64,000 nucleotides of DNA from Actinobacteria bacterium OV320 (GCA_001298545.1 LJCX01000024.1:372001-436000), one strand, 5' to 3'. Positions 50,059 to 62,475 are shown, numbered from the stretch's first letter. The notes: generated by a model from the sequence alone, not told the origin. Translations and numbers: made by a program.

Positions 50059-50139
50059 GTGCTTGTAGAAGCCCTGCCCGCTCAGGCGTCCGATGTCACC
50101 GGCGTCAACCATCCGGCGCAGCCGCTCCGCATGCCTCTC
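50059..50139 (-). pseudogene. Relic of a 3-hydroxyacyl-CoA dehydrogenase C-terminus
   Basis: In the 425-bp gap between the STAS and adenosyltransferase genes, the minus strand encodes ERLRRMVDAGDIGRLSGQG plus FYKH. This matches the C-terminal end of 3-hydroxybutyryl-CoA dehydrogenases, which typically reads like LVEAGxLGRKTGxGFY. Upstream the frame hits TAA about 12 bp before the matched part, and downstream it runs on past where the enzyme should end. Only about 27 codons survive; no start and no Rossmann domain exist. Such a dehydrogenase is expected in this neighbourhood in related genomes (from memory), so this looks like a deletion remnant. Confidence 0.65.
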
Positions 50140-50169
50140 GGCGGGAGATTAGCGGGCGTGAGGCGCTGT

Positions 50170-50220
50170 GTGACCGGTTAGTAACGCGGCTCACGTCTCA
50201 GGGCGTGAGACGCCGGTCAC
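50170..50220. repeat. Nested inverted repeats upstream of the adenosyltransferase gene
   Basis: GTGACCGG (50170-50177) pairs with CCGGTCAC (50213-50220); within it CGTCTCA (50194-50200) pairs with TGAGACG (50206-50212). The two right arms abut. It lies between the dehydrogenase relic and the promoter of the adenosyltransferase gene, and could be an operator or a structured RNA; it lacks the conserved boxes of a cobalamin riboswitch. Confidence 0.55.
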
Positions 50221-50317
50221 GTCGTCAATTACTGTCCGATTCACGCCGATTGGACCGGGACTGACCGGGCGCCGACAGCAGTGACGAAGGGAACGGAACG
50301 GATCCTCCGGGACGGTC

Positions 50318-50323
50318 TAGATT
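50318..50323 (+). promoter_or_regulatory. -10 box of a leaderless promoter
   Basis: TAGATT ends 6 nt before the ATG at 50330; no ribosome site is present. Confidence 0.55.
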
Positions 50324-50329
50324 GGCCGC

Positions 50330-50902
50330 ATGGTCAATCTGACGCGTATCTACACGAGGACCGGCGACCAGGGCACCACCGCTCTCGGCGACATGAGCCG
50401 GGTCGCCAAGACCGACCTGCGGATCGCCGCGTACGCCGACGTCAACGAGGCGAACGCGGCGCTCGGCACGGCGCTCGCGCTGGGCGGACTGGACGAGGAG
50501 CTCGGCGGGGTGCTCACCCGGGTCCAGAACGACCTGTTCGACGTGGGCGCGGACCTGTCGACGCCGGTGGTGGAGAACCCGGAGTTCCCGCCCCTGCGGG
50601 TCGAGCAGTTCTACGTCGACCGCCTGGAGGCGGACTGCGACCGGTTCAACGAGCGGCTGGAGAAGCTGCGGTCGTTCATCCTGCCCGGCGGCACCCCGGG
50701 GGCGGCCCTGCTCCACCAGGCCTGCACGGTCGTCCGGCGGGCCGAACGCTCCACCTGGGCGGCGCTGGAGGTGCACGGTGAGCGGATGAACCCGCTCACC
50801 GCGACCTACCTCAACCGGCTCTCGGATCTGCTGTTCATCCTGGCCCGCACCGCGAACAAGGCGGTCGGCGACGTGCTCTGGGTGCCGGGCGGGGAGCGCT
50901 AG
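50330..50902 (+). CDS. PduO-type ATP:cob(I)alamin adenosyltransferase
   Basis: A 190-residue enzyme transferring adenosyl from ATP to cob(I)alamin to make coenzyme B12. The family signatures are YTRTGDQGTTAL at the N-terminus, RIAAYADVNEANAALG, FILPGGTPGAALLHQA, CTVVRRAER and LNRLSDLLFILAR near the end. Its product is the cofactor of IcmA and methylmalonyl-CoA mutase, whose chaperone meaB lies 18 kb upstream. The message seems leaderless. The stop overlaps the convergent stop of the next gene by three bases (TAG/CTA at 50899-50902). Confidence 0.95.
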   Translation: MVNLTRIYTRTGDQGTTALGDMSRVAKTDLRIAAYADVNEANAALGTALALGGLDEELGGVLTRVQNDLFDVGADLSTPVVENPEFPPLRVEQFYVDRLEADCDRFNERLEKLRSFILPGGTPGAALLHQACTVVRRAERSTWAALEVHGERMNPLTATYLNRLSDLLFILARTANKAVGDVLWVPGGER

Positions 50903-51588
50903 CGCATCTTGGCCGGTTCCCGCTCCGACCCGCCGTCCGGTCCGCCTTCCGATCCGCCGTTCGGTCCGGACTTCGGTCCGGACTTCGGTCCGGACTTCGG
51001 TCCGGACTTCGGTCCGGACTTCGGTCCGGACTTCGGTCCGGACTTCGGTCCGGACTTCGGTCCGGACTTCGGGAACAGGGTGTAGCTCCCCGCGATGACG
51101 AGGTTGATGCCGATCACCCACAGCATCCGCGACTGCCACGCCCGCAACGAGTCGGTCTCGCCGTCCCCGCCGACGTACCAGACGGCCGCCTGGAGCAGCG
51201 CCACGGCGACCAGTGCGGCGAGGGTCCAGCGGCCCGCGACCTTCCATTCGTGGACGGCGCGGGCCCTGCCGTACTTCGGCGGCCGCACGGGCGGCGGGCC
51301 GCCGGCGAACCGGTGGGCGACCCGGGCGTCGGCCCACCTGACGGTGGAGTGGCCGAGGCCCACGGTGAAGCCGATGTAGACCGCGGCGAGGCCGTGCCGC
51401 CAGTCCGGCTCGGCGCCGTATCTGAGGTCGATCGCGGTCACCACGAACAGCACGACCTCCAGCAGCGGCTCGCACAGCAGCAGGGCCAGCCCCAGGCGCG
51501 GCATCCGGAACACGTACCGGAAGGCCAGTCCGGCGGCCAGCAGCACCCAGAAGGCCACCTCGCAGGCGATGATCAGTCCGACGATCAC
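50899..51588 (-). CDS. Membrane protein with nine KSGP repeats
   Basis: A 229-residue protein with five predicted helices (about 2-22, 32-50, 63-80, 117-140, 152-170), a cytoplasmic-looking basic loop (PPKYGRARAVHEWK) and a C-terminal tail that starts with nine exact Lys-Ser-Gly-Pro repeats and ends in Gly/Ser/Glu-rich sequence. I do not recognise the family. The GTG at 51588 has GAGAGGAG upstream. It is divergent from chiS and could belong to its regulatory neighbourhood, but nothing shows this. Confidence 0.75.
   Translation of the reverse strand: MIVGLIIACEVAFWVLLAAGLAFRYVFRMPRLGLALLLCEPLLEVVLFVVTAIDLRYGAEPDWRHGLAAVYIGFTVGLGHSTVRWADARVAHRFAGGPPPVRPPKYGRARAVHEWKVAGRWTLAALVAVALLQAAVWYVGGDGETDSLRAWQSRMLWVIGINLVIAGSYTLFPKSGPKSGPKSGPKSGPKSGPKSGPKSGPKSGPKSGPNGGSEGGPDGGSEREPAKMR
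50961..51072. repeat. 12-bp tandem repeat encoding KSGP
   Basis: GGACTTCGGTCC-type units are repeated nine times with hardly any variation. Near-identity at silent positions shows the array expanded recently. Confidence 0.93.
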
Positions 51589-51732
51589 GGTTCGCTCCTC
51601 TCGCTCACCCTTCCAGGCTCCCGGCCGGGAGAGCGCGTCTCGTCGTCGGCGGTGACGAACTCGCGGTACATCGAAAGATGCAGTTCGGGACCGTTCCCGG
51701 GAAGCAGGCGGACGGGAGGCGAGGCGTGTTGG

Positions 51733-52926
51733 ATGGAGGACATGGCCGTCCGAGACCTGCACCGCCTGCGCCGCCCGCACCGCTTCGACGTGTACATCGC
51801 GGTCGGCGGGCTGCTCGGCGGGCTGCTGCTGGTCGCCATCGGCCTGGGCACCCGGCCGTCCGACGATCCGATCACGCTCCTCGACGGCCCCTGGCCGGTC
51901 CTGGTGCCGCTCTGTGTGATGGCCGGCTGCGAGGTGCTGCGCCGGGTCGCGCCGCGCACGGCCCTGCTGACCGGCACGGCCGCGATCGTCCTGGACACCC
52001 TGACCCAGGGCAACCTGTTCACGGTGCTGATGTACACCGACCTGATGTACGCGGCCGTGCTGTACGGCCCGCTCGCGTCGGCCCGCCGGATCCAGTGGAT
52101 CACCGGACTGCTGACGGTGGCCGGGACGCTGGTGCCCTTCGCGGTGTGGCGGGTGCCGGAGGCTCTGCTGATCGGGGTGGTGGTCGGCATCGTGGCCTAC
52201 GCGCCCGCCGCCACCGGCTGGATCGTGCGCAACCACCGTGACGCGGCCGAGGCGGCCCGGCTGCGGGCCGAACAGACCGCGCTGCTCGCCGAGATGGACC
52301 GCACCCAGGCGGTCACCACCGAACGGGCGCGGATGGCAAGGGAGTTGCACGACATGGTCGCCAACCATCTGTCCGCGATCGCGATCCACTCGACGGCGGC
52401 TCTCTCGATCGACGACCCGGACACGTCCAGGCAGGCGCTGTCCGTCATCCGCGAGAACAGCGTCGAGGGGCTGGCGGAGATGCGGCGGCTGATCGGGATC
52501 CTGCGCGACGGCAGCGGGGACCGCGAGCCCGCCGCGGCCCCCACCCTGGACGGCCTGGAGGCTCTCGTCGAGAGTGCCCGCGCCAATGGTCTCGACGTCG
52601 CCCTCGACTCCGAGCCCGGTGCGGTGCCAACCCCCGTCGAACTCGCCGCCTACCGGATCGTCCAGGAGTCGCTGACCAACGCGCTGAAGCACGCCGGCCC
52701 CGGCCGGGTCACCGTCGCCCTCGTCCGGCGCGACGGGGTGCTCGACGTGCGGGTGCGGAGTCCGTACGGCCATCGGGACGGGCCCCGCGCGCCCGGCTCC
52801 GGCGCCGGGCTCGTCGGCATGCGGGAGCGGGCGGCGCTGCTGGACGGCACGTTCGACGCCGGACCCGAGGACTCGTGCTGGACGGTGCGTGCCACGTTCC
52901 CCCTCACCGAAGGAGAGCCCGTATGA
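51733..52926 (+). CDS. chiS: Sensor histidine kinase of the chitinase system
   Basis: A 397-residue NarX/DesK-type kinase. Five to six N-terminal helices (about 20-165) form the membrane sensor part; no large external domain is seen. A coiled region leads to the HisKA_3 box with ARELHDMVANHLS (phosphoacceptor His206) and a HATPase domain with AYRIVQESLTNALKHA and GSGAGLVGMRERAALLDG. The start was set at ATG 51733, 8 nt after GAGG. It overlaps its regulator gene by 4 bp (ATGA). Position directly upstream of a chitinase with regulator between them matches the chiS-chiR-chiC arrangement known in S. coelicolor. Confidence 0.88.
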   Translation: MEDMAVRDLHRLRRPHRFDVYIAVGGLLGGLLLVAIGLGTRPSDDPITLLDGPWPVLVPLCVMAGCEVLRRVAPRTALLTGTAAIVLDTLTQGNLFTVLMYTDLMYAAVLYGPLASARRIQWITGLLTVAGTLVPFAVWRVPEALLIGVVVGIVAYAPAATGWIVRNHRDAAEAARLRAEQTALLAEMDRTQAVTTERARMARELHDMVANHLSAIAIHSTAALSIDDPDTSRQALSVIRENSVEGLAEMRRLIGILRDGSGDREPAAAPTLDGLEALVESARANGLDVALDSEPGAVPTPVELAAYRIVQESLTNALKHAGPGRVTVALVRRDGVLDVRVRSPYGHRDGPRAPGSGAGLVGMRERAALLDGTFDAGPEDSCWTVRATFPLTEGEPV

Positions 52927-53603
52927 GCTCCGCCGTCCGGGTCCTCGTCGCCGAGGACCAGTCCGCCGTACGCGCCGGGCTCGTCCTGATCCTGGGCAGC
53001 GCGCCCGACATCGAGGTGGTGGGCGAGGCGGCGGACGGGGAGCAGGCGGTGGCGCTGGCCCGGGAGTTGCGGCCCGACGTGGTCCTGATGGATGTTCAGA
53101 TGCCGCGTCTCGACGGGGTGTCGGCGACCCGGAAGATCGTCGAGGAGGGGCTCGCCGACGTGCTGGTGCTGACCACCTTCGACCTCGACGAGTACGTGTT
53201 CGGGGCGCTGCGGGCGGGTGCGGCGGGCTTCCTGCTGAAGAACACGGAGGCCAGGGACCTCCTGGCGGCGGTCCGTACGGTGGCCGCCGGGGAGGGGCTG
53301 ATCGCTCCCGCGGTGACCCGCCGGCTGATCGCCGAGTTCGCCGCGAAGCCGGTACGGGCGCCGAAGGCCGACCCCGCCGTCCTGGACGCCCTCACCCGGC
53401 GCGAGCGCGAGGTGCTGGCCTGTCTGGGCGAGGGGATGTCCAACGCGGGCATCGCCGGGCGCCTCGACATGGCGGAGGCGACGGTGAAGACGCACGTCAG
53501 CCGTCTACTGGGGAAGCTGGAGCTGCGCAGTCGGGTGCAAGCGGCGGTGCTGGCGCAGGAGTTGGGGATCCGGGCGGGATCCGAAGGGGCTCCGGAGGTG
53601 TAG
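52923..53603 (+). CDS. chiR: NarL-family response regulator of the chitinase system
   Basis: A 226-residue regulator. The receiver domain has the acidic pair EDQ at 11-13, phosphoacceptor Asp57 in VVLMDVQMPRLDG, and Lys in LLKNTEARD; the C-terminal LuxR-type domain has TRREREVLACLGEGMSNAGI and MAEATVKTHVSRLLGKL. It is coupled to chiS and followed after 113 bp by the chitinase gene, whose promoter carries two 12-bp repeats. In S. coelicolor ChiR activates chiC. The coding evidence is direct; the name rests on context. Confidence 0.88.
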   Translation: MSSAVRVLVAEDQSAVRAGLVLILGSAPDIEVVGEAADGEQAVALARELRPDVVLMDVQMPRLDGVSATRKIVEEGLADVLVLTTFDLDEYVFGALRAGAAGFLLKNTEARDLLAAVRTVAAGEGLIAPAVTRRLIAEFAAKPVRAPKADPAVLDALTRREREVLACLGEGMSNAGIAGRLDMAEATVKTHVSRLLGKLELRSRVQAAVLAQELGIRAGSEGAPEV

Positions 53604-53613
53604 CGGGCCGCAG

Positions 53614-53655
53614 TGGTCCAGACCTATTGACCTGTGGTCCAGACCTTTCTATTCT
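53614..53655 (+). promoter_or_regulatory. chiC promoter with paired 12-bp repeats
   Basis: TGGTCCAGACCT occurs at 53614-53625 and again at 53635-53646, 21 bp apart (two helical turns). Between and over them lies a promoter: TTGACC (53627-53632), 17-bp spacer, TATTCT (53650-53655). This is the known arrangement of Streptomyces chitinase promoters; the repeats also resemble the DasR site (TGGTCTAGACCA), matching 10 of 12 positions. Confidence 0.93.
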
Positions 53656-53716
53656 CGCGGCACCGTGGGCGTGAAGGCTCAGTCACGCCCCCCGACTCCC
53701 CCCGAGGAGGCGCAGG

Positions 53717-55540
<1,824 letters not shown>

Positions 55541-55580
55541 CAGTCGCAGAAGAGTTCGCGTGATTAAGCAACATTGACGC

Positions 55581-55603
55581 TCCCCCGGACTTCGTCCGGG
55601 GGA
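55581..55603. terminator. Hairpin after chiC, repeat-like
   Basis: TCCCCCGGAC (55581-55590) and GTCCGGGGGA (55594-55603) form a 10-bp stem with loop TTC, about 40 bp after the chiC stop. From memory, very similar palindromes recur between genes in streptomycetes, so it may be a dispersed palindromic element. Confidence 0.75.
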
Positions 55604-55611
55604 CCCCCACC

Positions 55612-55648
55612 CAGCGAGTGAATGCGGCTACGCCACATTCACTCGCTG
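55612..55648. terminator. Hairpin spanning the DUF2550 stop codon
   Basis: CAGCGAGTGAATG (55612-55624) and CATTCACTCGCTG (55636-55648) form a perfect 13-bp stem. The stop codon of the minus-strand DUF2550 gene (55628-55630) lies in the loop and the last codons form one arm. Confidence 0.8.
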
Positions 55649-56074
55649 TCCGGGCGGGGCTGCCTCGAGCCACGCGAGGAAACCGGTCAGCGCGTCTTCG
55701 CTCATCGCGAGTTCGAGACGCGTGCCCCGGTGCACACAGGTGAGGATCACCGCGTCGGACAGCAGCGCCAGCTCCTCCTCGCCCTCGGGAAGACGGCGGC
55801 CGGCCACCTCGATCGAACCGCGCTCCAGCACCCGGCGCGGGCGGTAGGCGTACGAGAAGACGCGGTACCACTCGATGCGGTCGCCGTTGTAGCGGGCGAC
55901 CCCGTAGCTCCAGCCCTTCCCGCTCGTGTCAGGTTTCTCGGAGACGTCCCAGCGCAGGGAACAGTCGAAGGTGCCGCCGGACCGCTGGATGAGTCTGCGG
56001 CGCAGGCCGAAGACGAACAACCCCAGCGCCACCAGGGCCACGACGATTCCGCACACAGTCAGAGCGAGGACCAT
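55628..56074 (-). CDS. DUF2550 membrane protein
   Basis: A 148-residue protein with a single N-terminal helix (LTVCGIVVALVALGLFVFGLRRR start, about 3-24) and a soluble domain (SGGTFDCSLRWDV, WSYGVARYNGDRIEWYRVFSYAYRPRRVL). DUF2550 proteins follow the atp operon in many actinobacteria and have no known function. ATG 56074 is 9 nt after AGGAGG; a GTG at 56080 is closer and less likely. It is separated from atpC by a strong terminator, so its expression may depend on read-through or its own promoter. Confidence 0.88.
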   Translation of the reverse strand: MVLALTVCGIVVALVALGLFVFGLRRRLIQRSGGTFDCSLRWDVSEKPDTSGKGWSYGVARYNGDRIEWYRVFSYAYRPRRVLERGSIEVAGRRLPEGEEELALLSDAVILTCVHRGTRLELAMSEDALTGFLAWLEAAPPGQRVNVA

Positions 56075-56143
56075 CGACACCGACCTCCTCGTCTCCTAGG
56101 TACCGAAAATAGGTAACGGAACGGAAAAAACATCCATATCTGC

Positions 56144-56191
56144 CTCAGCCGCGGTCGGCTCCGGATTGCTCCGGTGCCGACCGCGGCTGAG
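56144..56191 (-). terminator. Terminator of the atp operon
   Basis: A perfect 16-bp stem (56144-56159 with 56176-56191) follows atpC after 25 bp. Reading leftward it is followed by a run of six T at 56130-56125, rare in this GC-rich DNA. Confidence 0.92.
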
Positions 56192-56216
56192 TGACGTCAA
56201 GCGGTTACACGCTGGC

Positions 56217-56591
56217 TCAGCGCGAGGCCGCCGCACGCAGTCGTACGTCCGCGCGACGCTCGGCGGCGGCATCGCCCTCCGCCTTCGCGCGCTCGAGTTC
56301 CCGCTCCACGCGCTGGACGTCGATCTCGTCCGAAAGCTCGGCGATCTCGGCCAGCAGCGACAGCTTGTTGTCCGCGAACGAGATGAAACCGCCGTGCACC
56401 GCGGCGACGACCGTTCCACCCTCACTCGTACGGATGGTCACCGGGCCCGACTCCAGCACACCGAGCAGCGGCTGGTGACCGGGCATGACGCCGATGTCGC
56501 CCGACGTGGTGCGCGCGACGACCAGGGTGGCCTCGCCGGACCAGACCTCTCGGTCGGCCGCGACCAGCGCGACGTGCAGCTCAGCAGCCAA
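56217..56591 (-). CDS. atpC: ATP synthase epsilon subunit
   Basis: A 124-residue F1 subunit: N-terminal beta-sandwich (ELHVALVAADREVWSGEA, GDIGVMPGHQPLLGVLESG) and a C-terminal helical hairpin (IDVQRVERELERAKAEGDAAA). It connects the rotor to the c-ring and regulates ATP hydrolysis. The start is an unusual TTG at 56591, supported by GAGGAG 5 nt upstream and by the expected N-terminus MAAELHV; no ATG or GTG fits. Last gene of the synthase operon. Confidence 0.94.
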   Translation of the reverse strand: MAAELHVALVAADREVWSGEATLVVARTTSGDIGVMPGHQPLLGVLESGPVTIRTSEGGTVVAAVHGGFISFADNKLSLLAEIAELSDEIDVQRVERELERAKAEGDAAAERRADVRLRAAASR

Positions 56592-56700
56592 GGTGGCTCC
56601 TCGGGTCACCACCCGGCGGATCTGCCGGGTGTTGGTTACAAGTCTAAGGGGCGTACGAAGAGGGGCGGGACGCACCCGCCCCTCTTCAAGAGCACGAGGC

Positions 56701-59054
<2,354 letters not shown>

Positions 59055-59075
59055 GAGTCAGGTCCCTTCCTTACG

Positions 59076-60665
59076 TCACTTGGCCGCGGCCGGGGCGTCC
59101 TCGCCGAGAAGCTTGCCGTCCGAGGTCTCGAACTGCTTCTTGAACTCGGCGATCGCGTCGGCAATGGCGATGAGGGTGTCGTCCGACATCTTGCCGCCCT
59201 CCTTGATGGAGGTCATGAGGCCCTGCTCCTTGCGGTGCAGGTACTCCAGGAGCTCCTTCTCGAAGCGGCGGACGTCGGCGACCGGAACGTCGTCCATCTT
59301 GCCGGTGGTACCGGCCCACACGGAGACGACCTGGTCCTCGGTCGGCATGGGCTGGTACTGAGCCTGCTTGAGCAGCTCGACCAGTCGCTGACCGCGCTCC
59401 AGCTGGGACTTCGACGCGGCGTCCAGGTCGGAACCGAAGGCGGCGAACGCCTCCAGCTCACGGTACTGGGCGAGGTCGAGGCGCAGCCGGCCGGAAACCT
59501 GCTTCATCGCCTTGTGCTGCGCGGAACCACCGACTCGGGAGACGGAGATACCGACGTTCAGCGCGGGGCGCTGACCGGCGTTGAACAGGTCCGACTCCAG
59601 GAAGCACTGGCCGTCGGTGATGGAGATGACGTTGGTCGGGATGAACGCCGAGACGTCGTTGGCCTTCGTCTCGACGATCGGCAGACCGGTCATCGAGCCG
59701 GCGCCCAGGTCGTCGGAGAGCTTCGCGCAGCGCTCCAGCAAACGGGAGTGCAGGTAGAAGACGTCGCCCGGGTAGGCCTCACGGCCCGGCGGACGGCGCA
59801 GCAGCAGGGACACGGCGCGGTAGGCGTCGGCCTGCTTCGAGAGGTCGTCGAAGATGATGAGGACGTGCTTGCCCTCGTACATCCACTGCTGACCGATGGC
59901 CGAACCGGTGTACGGCGCCAGGTACTTGAAGCCGGCCGGGTCGGACGCCGGGGCGGCGACGATGGTCGTGTACTCCAGCGCGCCGGCCTCTTCGAGGGCG
60001 CCACGCACGGAGGCGATGGTCGAGCCCTTCTGGCCGATGGCGACGTAGACGCAGCGGACCTGCTTCTTCACGTCACCGGAGCGCCAGTTGTCGCGCTGGT
60101 TGATGATCGTGTCGACGGCCAGGGCGGTCTTGCCGGTCTGGCGGTCACCGATGATCAGCTGACGCTGACCACGGCCGACCGGGGTCATGGCGTCGACGGC
60201 CTTGTAGCCGGTCTCCATCGGCTCGTGGACCGACTTACGGGCCATGACACCCGGAGCCTGGAGCTCCAGGGCACGGCGGCCGGACGTCTCGATCTCGCCG
60301 AGGCCGTCGATCGGGTTGCCGAGCGGGTCGACGACACGGCCGAGGTAGCCCTCGCCGACGGCGACGGACAGGACCTCTCCCGTGCGGGTGACCGGCTGGC
60401 CCTCCTCGACGCCGCTGAACTCGCCGAGGATGACGGTACCGATCTCGCGCTCTTCGAGGTTGAGCGCGAGGCCGAGGGTGCCGTCCTCGAACTTCAGCAG
60501 TTCGTTGGCCATGGCCGAGGGAAGGCCCTCGACCTTCGCGATGCCGTCGCCGGCAAGGGTGACCGTACCGACCTCCTCGCGCGAGGCCGCGTCCGGCTTG
60601 TACGACTGGACAAAGTTCTCCAGCGCATCCCGGATCTCCTCCGGCCGGATCGTGAGCTCCGCCAT
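59076..60665 (-). CDS. atpA: ATP synthase alpha subunit
   Basis: A 529-residue non-catalytic nucleotide-binding F1 subunit. Walker A GDRQTGKT at 173-180, the Arg-containing [14 protein letters not shown] and the usual beta-barrel N-terminus ([19 protein letters not shown]) are seen. The start ATG 60665 begins [11 protein letters not shown] with GGAGAGCAGGG upstream; the longer reading is not conserved. It is 134 bp downstream of atpH, the longest gap in the F1 part of the operon. Confidence 0.97.
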   Translation of the reverse strand: MAELTIRPEEIRDALENFVQSYKPDAASREEVGTVTLAGDGIAKVEGLPSAMANELLKFEDGTLGLALNLEEREIGTVILGEFSGVEEGQPVTRTGEVLSVAVGEGYLGRVVDPLGNPIDGLGEIETSGRRALELQAPGVMARKSVHEPMETGYKAVDAMTPVGRGQRQLIIGDRQTGKTALAVDTIINQRDNWRSGDVKKQVRCVYVAIGQKGSTIASVRGALEEAGALEYTTIVAAPASDPAGFKYLAPYTGSAIGQQWMYEGKHVLIIFDDLSKQADAYRAVSLLLRRPPGREAYPGDVFYLHSRLLERCAKLSDDLGAGSMTGLPIVETKANDVSAFIPTNVISITDGQCFLESDLFNAGQRPALNVGISVSRVGGSAQHKAMKQVSGRLRLDLAQYRELEAFAAFGSDLDAASKSQLERGQRLVELLKQAQYQPMPTEDQVVSVWAGTTGKMDDVPVADVRRFEKELLEYLHRKEQGLMTSIKEGGKMSDDTLIAIADAIAEFKKQFETSDGKLLGEDAPAAAK

Positions 60666-60799
60666 CTGGGTTCCCTGCTCTCCTTGTTGGGCCCGAAGTT
60701 TCACTTTGGGGGGATGGGGACTCCCCCCTGAAAGAGGTGAATCCTCTGCACGGCCCAACCAGGGCCGCCATCAGTTCGTACTGCGGTCTTGAGTTGCTG

Positions 60800-61621
60800 C
60801 TAGTTCGCCATGCGGCGGGCGGCGTCCTCGATGCGGTCCGCGAGGGAGCCGTTGATCACTTCGTCACCGACCTGCACCCGGATCCCGCCGAGGACCGCGG
60901 GGTCCACGTCGAGGTTGAGGTGCATCGGGCGGCCGTAGAGCTTGGCGAGGGCGGCGCCGAGGCGCTGCTTCTGCGGGTCGCTCAGCGGTACCGCCGAGGT
61001 GACGACGGCGACCATGCGGTCCCGGCGCTCCGCGGCGAGCCGGGACAGGGACTCGAGGCCCGCTTCCAGGCTACGTCCCCGGGGCGCGGTCACGAGGCGC
61101 GTCACCAGTCGCTCGGTGGCCGCGTCGGCCCGGCCGCCGAGCAGGCTGCGCAGCAGCTCGCCCTTGGCCGAGGCGGTGGCCTTCCGGTTGGTCAGTGCGG
61201 CGCGCAGCTCGGTGTTCGAGGAGACGATCCGTCCGAAGCGGAACAGCTCGTCCTCGACGTTGTCGAGCCTGCCGGCCTTCTGCGCGGCGGTGAGGTCGGC
61301 GATGTTCGCCAGCTCCTCCAGCACGTCCACCAGGTCGCGGGACTGCGACCAGCGGGAACGCACCGTGCCGGACACCAGGTCGGCGGTGGCACCGCTGATC
61401 TGGGCGCCGAGCAGGCGCTGGACCAGCTCCGCCTTGGCCTCGCCGGCCTGCGCCGGGTCGGTGAGGACCCGACGCAGCGAGACCTCGCGGTCGAGCAGCG
61501 CGGTGACTGCCGCCAGCTCGTCGGCGAGCTGCGCCGCGTCCACGGACGTGGAGTCCGTCAGCGCGTCGAGACGCTCACGGGCTGCTGCGAATGCCTCGCG
61601 GCTCGCTCCGTGTGCGGTCAT
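60800..61621 (-). CDS. atpH: ATP synthase delta subunit
   Basis: A 273-residue peripheral-stalk subunit, about 100 residues longer than the E. coli protein, the extra part being N-terminal, as in other actinobacteria. Recognisable are YGRPMHLNLDVDPAVLGGIRVQVGDEVINGSL near the C-terminus, taken in two stretches (residues about 233-264), and the helical N-terminal domain. It ties F1 to subunit b. Its ATG overlaps the atpF stop (61618-61621). Confidence 0.95.
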   Translation of the reverse strand: MTAHGASREAFAAARERLDALTDSTSVDAAQLADELAAVTALLDREVSLRRVLTDPAQAGEAKAELVQRLLGAQISGATADLVSGTVRSRWSQSRDLVDVLEELANIADLTAAQKAGRLDNVEDELFRFGRIVSSNTELRAALTNRKATASAKGELLRSLLGGRADAATERLVTRLVTAPRGRSLEAGLESLSRLAAERRDRMVAVVTSAVPLSDPQKQRLGAALAKLYGRPMHLNLDVDPAVLGGIRVQVGDEVINGSLADRIEDAARRMAN

Positions 61622-62169
61622 CGAGACGCCTCGGCCTTCTCCTCGAGGTCGTCGAGGAAGCGGTCGATGACGCGGCTCTGGCGGGCGTGGTCGTCGAGGG
61701 ACTCCCCGACGAGCTTGCCGGCCAGATCGGTGGCGAGCTTGCCGACGTCCTGACGCAGCGCGGACGCGGCGGCCTTGCGGTCCGCCTCGATCTGGCTGTG
61801 CCCGGCGGCGACGATCTCCTCGCGCTGGCGCTGGCCTTCCGCACGCATCTCGGTGATGAGTGCGGCGCCCTGCTCCTGCGCCTCCTGGCGCAGTCGCGCG
61901 GCCTCGTGACGGGCCTCGGCGAGCTGGGCCTTGTACTGCTCCAGGACGCTCTGGGCCTCAGTGCGAGCAATCTCGGCCTGTTCGATCCCGCCCTCGATGG
62001 CTTCGCGACGCTCTTCCAGAACCTTGTTGATGTTCGGAAGGAGCTTCTTGCCCAGGACGAAGAACACGATCGCGAACGCGATCAGACCGATGACGAGCTC
62101 GGGGATCTCCGGGATCAGAGGATTCTGGGCCTCCTCCTCAGCCGCGATTTGCAGCAAGGGCGAGATCAC
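61618..62169 (-). CDS. atpF: ATP synthase b subunit
   Basis: A 183-residue stator subunit: one membrane helix (about 25-45, LVIGLIAFAIVFFVLGKKLLP) followed by a long charged coiled coil rich in Ala/Glu/Gln. GTG start at 62169 with GGAAGGAA upstream. It overlaps atpH by four bases. It holds F1 against rotation. Confidence 0.95.
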   Translation of the reverse strand: MISPLLQIAAEEEAQNPLIPEIPELVIGLIAFAIVFFVLGKKLLPNINKVLEERREAIEGGIEQAEIARTEAQSVLEQYKAQLAEARHEAARLRQEAQEQGAALITEMRAEGQRQREEIVAAGHSQIEADRKAAASALRQDVGKLATDLAGKLVGESLDDHARQSRVIDRFLDDLEEKAEASR

Positions 62170-62211
62170 ATCAGTTCCTTCCGTGGAATTCTCTCGTCGG
62201 CGTAGACCGGA

Positions 62212-62475
<264 letters not shown>

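Noticed and set aside
50160..50330. Cobalamin riboswitch upstream of the adenosyltransferase gene
   Set aside because: No B12-box or conserved core is seen, and the gene appears to be transcribed without a leader.
50961..51072. Possible CRISPR-like array
   Set aside because: The 12-bp units are contiguous without spacers and lie in a coding region; it is a simple tandem repeat.
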